From: Candidatus Zixiibacteriota bacterium
Lineage (GTDB): Bacteria > Zixibacteria > MSB-5A5 > GN15 > PGXB01
Direction of reading: 5' to 3'
Assembly (NCBI GenBank): GCA_030642025.1
Contig: DAOWOO010000085.1
Location: 1-6,338, forward strand
Length of the DNA stretch: 6,338 nt
The notes under the pieces were generated by a model. The model made no database searches. It had not been told where the DNA came from and saw only the letters and a program-made list of their open reading frames with translations. This document shows positions 1 through 5,472 of this stretch, piece after piece. How positions within the stretch are numbered: the first letter of the stretch is position 1; each line of letters starts with the position of its first letter. A program made the position numbers and the translations under genes.

Positions 1-2
1 GA

Positions 3-1577
3 ATGCTTCTTCTGGAAAAAGGCGCCACCGCCGCAGCCTGCAACCGTCCGTATAAGGGCATGGCAAGGTTTACGGCGCACAAAATTCTTGATATAATTGA
101 TGGAGCCAAACCGGCCGATCTGCCTGTTGTCCTCGATGAGACCGAAACGGTTTGTGTCAATCTTGAAACCGCCCGACGAGTCAATGCCGCCTTTACGCGC
201 CGAATACCGGATGATGCGAGAATTATTGAGGAAACACTTACTGAGGATGCTGTCCGTTATACTGTTGACCGGGCCGTCAATCAGGCCCTTGAGGAAAATC
301 CGGGGCTGAGGGCGATAAATGAATTGTATCGAAAAGCTATGGCCGAAGCCAAACGCGCTCGGTCTGCATATCAGCCGCGGTTGAATTTCGAGTTTGGCGG
401 GGCGACATCCACTGATAAAGCATACGCCGCCGATTTTGGCCCGGCCTTTAACCAGAAATACCACACCGATTTTACAGTCGAGCAATTGCTTTTTTCCTAC
501 TCGGCCATTAAAGAAATCATGGCCACCAAAGATAAAAGAAAAATAGCGGAAATGACACTGGAAGAAGCGGAGTTGTACCTTAAGCAAACGGTTATAGAAA
601 CCTATCTGTCGATTCTTGAAGCGGAAGACAGGGTAAAGGTATTTACCGGGGCGGCGGACAGGGTTCAGGAATATCTGGAGGCGGCCAAAGCCGATTACAG
701 ATGCGGTGCCGGTGATTCCACCGATATTCCATTTCTTGAAAAGGAGTTTATCGAAGCCCGGGTAGAACTGCTGAGGGCGAAAAGCGAGTTAAGGATTTCG
801 CACCTGGTATTTAATGTTCTCCTGAATCGGCCAGGTGATACCCGGTTTGTCCTTAACCGGACGGAGTTTTCCCAGGAAATCATGGTTCGTATGGTGCGCA
901 AGCTCGGCGCTTATGTTACAAATAAAAGGATGGAAACACGTTTCCATGATTACCTGTCCCAATATGCCGTAAGCAATTCACCGACCATGTCGAAATCAGG
1001 ATACAGTATTGATCGTCAGAAAAAACTGATTGCGCAAAATCACGGACGTTACTTGCCGGAAATCAGTATTCACGGGGGATATACCTATGGTGAGCAATTT
1101 GAACGATATCCCGATGACCCCCGCGGATCCTGGACTGTTGGGGCGATCATGAGGCTGCCGATATTCCTTGGAGGTGACCGCATTTATCATGACCGGGTGC
1201 TTGATGCCGAACTGGAGAATTTAATGTACGCCCGCGACTCATTACGTTATTCGATAGTGCGGCAGATCACGACCGAATTGGATAATCTGACACTGCGCCT
1301 GGCGACGTTGCCAATGGTGTTTTCATCCCGCACCCTGGCTGAAAATAATCTGGAGGCGATGTACGGCTCTTACTCGCGCGGCAGGGCGTCAATACTGGAC
1401 CTGCTGAATCTCAATGAACAGGTTACCGAATCCCAGATCACGGCTGTAGAAGAAATGTATGCCTTTTACGGGACGTATGTCGAACTGCTACATGCCGTCG
1501 GTACCGGATACATGGTGCATGGAACCGGTGAAGAAACCGAATTTTACCGCGCGCTGGAAGAATATCTTAACGAATAG
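3..1577 (+). CDS. TolC-family outer-membrane efflux protein fused to the C-terminal end of an ABC substrate-binding domain (5'-partial)
   Basis: The visible 524 residues fall into two parts. Residues about 17-77 resemble the C-terminal end of ABC_sub_bind (TrpX-like) periplasmic binding proteins: an IL-x-G-AKPADLPV segment (near 28-42) followed by VNLETARR (52-59) and a short IP-plus-acidic ending. Residues about 84-524 are a TolC/OEP domain: the first repeat has the hallmark QALEENPGLRAI start (94-105) and SAYQPRLNFEFGG (121-133); the second has GRYLPEISIHGGYTYG (348-363), a strand near 377-388, and a long helical coiled-coil hairpin (about 395-500). About 447 residues is normal for a complete TolC protomer, so the efflux half looks whole: a trimeric outer-membrane channel for type I secretion or efflux. 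The methionine at base 3 is only where the window opens; the binding-protein match begins mid-domain, so the gene starts upstream. It ends in TAG, converging on the next gene with an 11-base gap. The TolC part is secure; the binding-domain assignment is moderately sure. Confidence 0.88.
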   Translation: MLLLEKGATAAACNRPYKGMARFTAHKILDIIDGAKPADLPVVLDETETVCVNLETARRVNAAFTRRIPDDARIIEETLTEDAVRYTVDRAVNQALEENPGLRAINELYRKAMAEAKRARSAYQPRLNFEFGGATSTDKAYAADFGPAFNQKYHTDFTVEQLLFSYSAIKEIMATKDKRKIAEMTLEEAELYLKQTVIETYLSILEAEDRVKVFTGAADRVQEYLEAAKADYRCGAGDSTDIPFLEKEFIEARVELLRAKSELRISHLVFNVLLNRPGDTRFVLNRTEFSQEIMVRMVRKLGAYVTNKRMETRFHDYLSQYAVSNSPTMSKSGYSIDRQKKLIAQNHGRYLPEISIHGGYTYGEQFERYPDDPRGSWTVGAIMRLPIFLGGDRIYHDRVLDAELENLMYARDSLRYSIVRQITTELDNLTLRLATLPMVFSSRTLAENNLEAMYGSYSRGRASILDLLNLNEQVTESQITAVEEMYAFYGTYVELLHAVGTGYMVHGTGEETEFYRALEEYLNE

Positions 1578-1588
1578 GTTTTCTGCAA

Positions 1589-3013
1589 CTATTCCCAGTC
1601 GGTTTTGACATTAATAAAGAAGGTCTTATTATCCCGCCAGATAAAGAAGATAACCTCTCCCGGTTTTTCCTCGACCAGCTTGATCAGGGCCTTTTTAGCT
1701 TCATCCACTGTTTCGATTTTCCGGCCGTCGATTGATTGAATAATATCACCCGGCATCAAACCTCCGACGGCACTCCAGCTTCCCGGTTCAACCTCTTTTA
1801 TTACCACGCCTTTGAATGATCCACGGTCGAGATTGAAAATACTATAGTCGGCAAAAACCATATCACGGAGCTTCATTTCGAAGTGCTCATCCTCGTAATC
1901 GGGCGCTTCCGAGGGGGTCAGCGGCGCCCGGCCGAGAATGACCATGATTTCAAGAGTATCAATACGACCGTCGTCACGCCTTAGAATAGTAAAATTCGCG
2001 GCTGCTTCCGCGCCCAGGTCGGCGACCCGGCGCTGAAAGACCGATAGGTTTTCCTCGCGGTCAACCGGAATATCCTCATCGTTCAGCTTAATGATGATAT
2101 CGCCGGTCTCGAGGGCGGCTGTATCGGCGGGAGAATCCTTGACCACTTCGCTTATTATTATCCCGCCTGTTGTGGCAATACCCCAGAATTCGGCGATATC
2201 CCTGCTGAGAGCCTGCAAATAGACTCCCATCCAGCCCCGGTCAACTTCACCTTTGGTGGGAGGATCGGCTATCAATTTGACCAGTTTGTCGGACTCGATC
2301 ACGCCCAGAAGCGGGAGAAAATCCTCAACCTGCGAGAAAGATTCCATCATCTGGGCCGTACTCATCCCGTTAATAGCCGGATTGGTCAGTCGGCCCAGGA
2401 CGCCCACCGCCGCACCGGTGGAATCATACAATACCGAGGCAATCTCAAGCTCATTAAATCCGACCGTGAGAATAAAGCGCTCCGGTTCTTCGATCAGGGC
2501 GGAAATCATCCCGATATCCGATGACAGCGGCGGCATGACAAAATCAGGCAGCAGTGTATATGTCATCAGCCACTCGCCGATTTTGAATCGGTTGCGCTCT
2601 GCGAATTCTAAGAAGGGGAATTTACCGGCCTTCTCATCGGTAATACGGCAGAATCCAAGACGGGTATAGTGGTCAACCCCGATAAATTCGGCCTGGTAAA
2701 TAGTGCCGTCCATCATGACAACTTCGATATTTTTCGGCTCGGTATTCACCTGCATCCCGGCCATCTGGGCATAAGGATCGTTATCGTCAATTACGGAACC
2801 GTCGAATATAACCAGACCATCGTTAGTGACAATGGTTCCAATTCCGCGGCTTTTGGCCTCGGTGGTTTGAACACCGAATGACACCTCTATTTTAAGATTG
2901 ACACTGACCGTATATTCATACGCCTTTTTGTTGATCTGATTAAAATCGAATGTTTGCGCTGATAGAGTGCCGGTTAACAGTAGGGTTACTATTACGATCA
3001 ATGCCGATTTCAC
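1589..3013 (-). CDS. Exported HtrA-like pseudoprotease with two PDZ domains, catalytic triad lost
   Basis: 474 residues. A signal peptide covers about 1-19 (hydrophobic 5-16, likely cut at LSA/Q). Residues about 27-210 align by pattern with the trypsin-like domain of the adjacent HtrA, but the triad is gone: the GYVVTNYHV block reads GLVIFDGSV, putting Ser73 where His should be; PLTDIAI reads HYTRLGF, putting Arg118 for Asp; and the GNSGGPL block is replaced by EIASVL, with about Ile191 for Ser. Two PDZ domains follow at about 258-360 (WMGV loop at 261-264, SPADTAALETGDII at 294-307) and 390-472 (LMPGDIIQSIDG at 419-430). Start choice: GTG at 3013, preceded by AGGAG seven bases upstream; an in-frame TAA just before that rules out a longer protein. 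It is the second gene of the htrA unit. Expected role, by inference: non-proteolytic chaperone, substrate-binding or regulatory partner of the active protease in the periplasm. Convergent with the TolC gene. Confidence 0.87.
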   Translation of the reverse strand: MKSALIVIVTLLLTGTLSAQTFDFNQINKKAYEYTVSVNLKIEVSFGVQTTEAKSRGIGTIVTNDGLVIFDGSVIDDNDPYAQMAGMQVNTEPKNIEVVMMDGTIYQAEFIGVDHYTRLGFCRITDEKAGKFPFLEFAERNRFKIGEWLMTYTLLPDFVMPPLSSDIGMISALIEEPERFILTVGFNELEIASVLYDSTGAAVGVLGRLTNPAINGMSTAQMMESFSQVEDFLPLLGVIESDKLVKLIADPPTKGEVDRGWMGVYLQALSRDIAEFWGIATTGGIIISEVVKDSPADTAALETGDIIIKLNDEDIPVDREENLSVFQRRVADLGAEAAANFTILRRDDGRIDTLEIMVILGRAPLTPSEAPDYEDEHFEMKLRDMVFADYSIFNLDRGSFKGVVIKEVEPGSWSAVGGLMPGDIIQSIDGRKIETVDEAKKALIKLVEEKPGEVIFFIWRDNKTFFINVKTDWE

Positions 3014-3020
3014 TTTTATA

Positions 3021-3025
3021 CTCCT
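3021..3025 (-). promoter_or_regulatory. Ribosome binding site AGGAG that fixes the GTG start of the pseudoprotease gene
   Basis: Read on the minus strand, AGGAG sits seven bases before the GTG at 3013 and directly follows the TAA stop of the upstream htrA gene, giving the run TAAAGGAG. The stop and the Shine-Dalgarno site are thus adjacent, an arrangement that favours translational coupling. It supports the GTG, rather than any later ATG, as the start. Confidence 0.75.
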
Positions 3026-4399
3026 TTATTCACTATCATCGTCGGTTTTGGGTTTGGTCACTTTTATCAGGATGAACTTGGTGTTGCCGGCACGGCGTAC
3101 CGTCAAAAGCACCCGATCAATTCCATCGCCGGTAAGTTCATCATACCTGTCATAAAAGTCCTTGAACCGGGGCGTCGGCTGTTCATTGACTTCTTGTATT
3201 ACGTCGCCGCGGCGAAGGCCGCCCTCATAGGCGGGGCTGACCCTTTTAACTCCGGCCACCAGTACGCCGAGCGTATCTCTCAACTGGTTATCCACCGCCA
3301 TTTGTTTGGTTATTGCCTTGACGGTAAACTCCCATTCCTTGCATTCCAGATCCTGGCCAAGAATCTCACCAAGTTCATGAGTCACCACGTCGACATAAAT
3401 CTGACGATCCCCGCGAAGAACGGTAAGTTCGATTTTCGACCCGACCGGGTAGTGGGCAATCATTTTATAAAATCTCGGTAATTCCTCGGTGAATCTGGCC
3501 GACACCGGCTGATTGTCAACTTTGAGAATAATATCACCCGCCCGGAGTCCAGCCTCCTGGGCCGGTGACTTATCACTGACCGATGCAATCAACACTCCCT
3601 CATCGACGGCAGTGCCGAACCATCCCTCCATATTCTGTAATTGCTGGCACTGCAGGCCAATCCAGCTTCGGACCACTTTACCCTCGGTCATAATGGCGTC
3701 AGCCACCTCCCTGACAATATTGACCGGTATGGCAAAGCCGATATTATTGGCAAAAATCGTCGCCCGTGAATTGATTCCGATAATACGTCCCTCGAGATCT
3801 ACCAGCGGGCCTCCCGAATTGCCGGGGTTAATTGCCGCATCGGTCTGTATCCAGTTGTTGTATCTCCCTGTCTTTTCCCCTGACGGAAGTCTGGTTTCCC
3901 CTGAAAAATAACGGTCAGTGGTGGAAACCACGCCGCATGAAACCGATCTGGCAAGGGCCAGGGGAGACCCCAGCGCCAGGACAAACTGGCCGACCTGAAG
4001 CGAATCCGAGTCGCCGAAATCCGCCTCGGTAAGTTCCCCGTTGTATTCAGACAGATCAAGTTTAATTATGGCGATATCGGTCAGAGGATCGCCGCCGACC
4101 AGTTCGGCGCGGACCTGCTCCTTGTCATTAAGAGTGCAGATTATCCGTTCGGCCTTGCCGGCCACGTGGTAGTTGGTGACGACGTATCCGTCAGAGCGGA
4201 TTATTACTCCGGAGCCGACCACCGACTGCTTGATCATCTTGCCGGTTCGATAATCGGTAATAACCGGCTGAATATGAACCAGCGCCGGCAAAACCCGGTC
4301 GCGGGCGCGGTAAACCTCATCCTGCGAGGTCGGGATTATATTGGCCGTGGCTGTGGCCGTGACAAGTGTAATAATTGTAAATATAATTGGTCTTATCAT
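3026..4399 (-). CDS. HtrA/DegP-type periplasmic serine endoprotease with two PDZ domains
   Basis: 457 residues, a typical DegP/DegQ length. A signal peptide spans about 1-19, with an ATA/N cleavage motif at 17-20. The S1C trypsin-like domain runs about 27-240 with all three catalytic residues in their usual blocks: His78 in GYVVTNYHVAG, Asp108 in GGDPLTDIAIIKL, and Ser195 in INPGNSGGPLVD. PDZ1 is at about 245-342 (WIGL at 246-249, SPAQEAGLRAGDIILKVDN at 278-296) and PDZ2 at about 358-448 (SPAYEGGLRRGDVIQEVNEQ at 388-407). The protein should degrade or refold damaged periplasmic and outer-membrane proteins. The ATG at 4399 has GAGGGG three bases upstream, and an in-frame TGA shortly before excludes a longer form. 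It heads a two-gene unit with the inactive paralogue, 12 bases apart. A candidate promoter lies at 4462-4490. Whether it is nearer DegP, DegQ or DegS-like proteins cannot be told by eye; two PDZ domains argue against DegS. Confidence 0.96.
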   Translation of the reverse strand: MIRPIIFTIITLVTATATANIIPTSQDEVYRARDRVLPALVHIQPVITDYRTGKMIKQSVVGSGVIIRSDGYVVTNYHVAGKAERIICTLNDKEQVRAELVGGDPLTDIAIIKLDLSEYNGELTEADFGDSDSLQVGQFVLALGSPLALARSVSCGVVSTTDRYFSGETRLPSGEKTGRYNNWIQTDAAINPGNSGGPLVDLEGRIIGINSRATIFANNIGFAIPVNIVREVADAIMTEGKVVRSWIGLQCQQLQNMEGWFGTAVDEGVLIASVSDKSPAQEAGLRAGDIILKVDNQPVSARFTEELPRFYKMIAHYPVGSKIELTVLRGDRQIYVDVVTHELGEILGQDLECKEWEFTVKAITKQMAVDNQLRDTLGVLVAGVKRVSPAYEGGLRRGDVIQEVNEQPTPRFKDFYDRYDELTGDGIDRVLLTVRRAGNTKFILIKVTKPKTDDDSE

Positions 4400-4420
4400 A
4401 TTCCCCTCGTTTCATATCTT

Positions 4421-4490
4421 ATATGACAATAATTCGGCATTCGGGGCCGTGCAATAATATGACAATATAAAAGTTCTTTAATCATGACAA
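4421..4490 (-). repeat. Three direct copies of TTGTCAT upstream of htrA
   Basis: On the minus strand TTGTCAT occurs at 4490-4484, 4465-4459 and 4429-4423. The two copies nearest the gene extend to a perfect ten-base match, ATTGTCATAT (4466-4457 and 4430-4421), 36 bases apart; the far copy shares only the seven-base core and lies 25 bases further up. All are in the same orientation in the non-coding leader of the htrA pair. The far copy doubles as the candidate -35 box. The elements could be regulator binding sites, stacked -35-like boxes, or chance in AT-rich DNA. Confidence 0.5.
4462..4490 (-). promoter_or_regulatory. Candidate sigma-70-type promoter for the htrA gene pair
   Basis: On the minus strand TTGTCA (4490-4485, five of six matches to TTGACA) is followed by a 17-base spacer and TATTGT (4467-4462, four of six matches to TATAAT). 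Transcription would start near 4455, giving an untranslated leader of about 55 bases before the ATG at 4399. The -10 box is weak, and the region is AT-rich, so a different sigma factor or a nearby start site remains possible. Confidence 0.4.
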
Positions 4491-4535
4491 GTTATTATTT
4501 AACACACGGTCAGGTATTAAGTTCACCATAAGTGC

Positions 4536-4568
4536 AATAAAAACGGCCATCCCGCCGGGGGAGGGTCG
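4536..4568 (-). terminator. Imperfect intrinsic terminator after the toastrack-like gene
   Basis: Read on the minus strand, about 26 bases past the TAA of the upstream gene, CGACCCTCCC can pair with GGGATGGCCG around a CCGGC loop. The stem is GC-rich with two mismatches (an A-C and a C-T opposition), and it is followed at once by TTTTTATT (4543-4536). Position and shape fit Rho-independent termination of the bactofilin-like/toastrack unit, separating it from the htrA promoter downstream. Confidence 0.6.
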
Positions 4569-4593
4569 GTAAATCTTTTTATTGATGATAATA

Positions 4594-5451
4594 TTATTCT
4601 CCGAAGATGATTTCAATAACCGCCATGCCGACCTCTATTTTCAAACTCAGGCCGACATCAGATGATTCATAATCAGGTGATTCATAATAATCATCGTCGA
4701 TATCAATATCATCGGCGTTGATGAATTCAATCGAGGAAAGCAGGTTATCATCGGCATCTATTCGAATCGGCAAATCAGCGGGAATATACAGAGTGGCTGT
4801 GCCCATGCCTATCGATAATTTGGCCCTCGATTTTCTTTTATATTCGCCGCTGAAATCCAGACTGAACTTACCCAGACCGCCGTCGAATTCAAGATACGAG
4901 AAATCGGCATTTCCCAGTTTGGATATCTTGAAATCGGCGACGCCGGCGTCGATAAATATTTCTTCGGCATTTATCGGATTAGATTTGCTGAACACCAGGC
5001 TCCCCTTGGCCGCTCCGATATCAAGACCGATCATCTCAATCGGAATCCCACCCAGGTCAAGCTCGGCCTTACAGGCGCCCAGGTCGATCTCCAGATCGGT
5101 ACTATACTTTGTGGAAAGAATGACATTCCAGAAGTTGTCCTCGGTGTCAATCTCGGATTTTCGGCGTTGCTTCGATTCCAGTTCAAGATATCCGACATTT
5201 TCATCCTTTTCATATTCGGTGATAATTTTTACTCGATTGGGATTGTATTCAACATCAATGATGGCGATGTCATCCATGTCGCGCGGTAAAATTATGAATT
5301 CACCGGCTCCAAGATCAATATCTACGGCCAGGTGTTCTATGTCATCCTTTGGTATGGTTGTTTTACTGGCTTTATGCTCGCTTGCCAGAGAGAATGACAC
5401 CATCACCAGTGTCATCAAACCGATTAATACAACTATCTTCCTGTAAAACAT
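4594..5451 (-). CDS. Exported toastrack-like (DUF4097/LiaF-C-type) beta-repeat protein
   Basis: 285 residues. An N-terminal signal peptide (hydrophobic about 6-22, likely cut near SLA/SE) precedes a beta-rich body with no catalytic motif. Seven short repeats share a pattern of hydrophobic/acidic residues ending in a fixed glycine and leading into a strand: DIDLG at 44-48, EIDLG at 121-125, GLDIG at 142-146, FIDAG at 166-170, EFDGG at 188-192, KLSIG at 211-215 and KIEVG at 271-275. This staircase pattern, and LYIPADLPIRID (221-232) near the C-terminal side, are typical of toastrack domains found in Lia/Psp-type envelope proteins. A very acidic stretch (246-266, rich in Asp, Tyr, Glu) interrupts repeats six and seven. 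There is no transmembrane anchor beyond the signal. Start: ATG with GGGAG seven bases upstream. It follows the bactofilin-like gene by 21 bases and is probably co-transcribed. Family assignment is by pattern; the function is unknown. Confidence 0.72.
   Translation of the reverse strand: MFYRKIVVLIGLMTLVMVSFSLASEHKASKTTIPKDDIEHLAVDIDLGAGEFIILPRDMDDIAIIDVEYNPNRVKIITEYEKDENVGYLELESKQRRKSEIDTEDNFWNVILSTKYSTDLEIDLGACKAELDLGGIPIEMIGLDIGAAKGSLVFSKSNPINAEEIFIDAGVADFKISKLGNADFSYLEFDGGLGKFSLDFSGEYKRKSRAKLSIGMGTATLYIPADLPIRIDADDNLLSSIEFINADDIDIDDDYYESPDYESSDVGLSLKIEVGMAVIEIIFGE
4657..4686 (-). repeat. 15-base tandem duplication inside the toastrack-like gene
   Basis: Two adjacent 15-base copies (4657-4671 and 4672-4686) differ at a single base. 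In frame they encode YESSD (261-265) and YESPD (256-260), so the duplication adds exactly five residues to the acidic loop between the sixth and seventh beta repeats. The near identity, including synonymous positions, indicates a recent slippage event in a stretch that tolerates length change. Confidence 0.75.
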
Positions 5452-5458
5452 TGTTACA

Positions 5459-5463
5459 CTCCC
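5459..5463 (-). promoter_or_regulatory. Ribosome binding site GGGAG for the toastrack-like gene
   Basis: On the minus strand GGGAG lies seven bases before the ATG at 5451. Another ATG just upstream (overlapping the GGGAG) is in a different frame and meets TAA after three codons, so it is not a competing start. The site lies within the 21-base gap after the preceding gene's TAA, consistent with co-transcription. Confidence 0.65.
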
Positions 5464-5472
5464 ATGTATATG

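Noticed and set aside
3..5. ATG as the true start of the TolC-fusion gene
   Set aside because: The protein begins in the middle of a binding-protein-like domain with no signal peptide, so the true start lies upstream of the window.
2253..2881. Plus-strand frames of 138 and 70 codons
   Set aside because: They are antisense to the pseudoprotease gene, whose frame is continuous with recognisable PDZ domains; neither has a recognisable motif.
1589..3013. Reading the triad-less HtrA paralogue as a decaying pseudogene
   Set aside because: The frame is intact over 474 codons with a good ribosome site, signal peptide and both PDZ glycine-aspartate loops kept, so it is better seen as a functional pseudoprotease.
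4400..4593. A small RNA or riboswitch in the intergenic gap
   Set aside because: Apart from the terminator hairpin of the upstream unit and the promoter-like repeats, no further stable stem or conserved aptamer motif is visible.
4718..5446. A 242-codon open frame on the plus strand
   Set aside because: It lies wholly antisense to the toastrack-like gene, has a serine/arginine/isoleucine-rich composition typical of a reverse-complement shadow, and matches no family; the minus-strand frame has a signal peptide, ribosome site and repeats.
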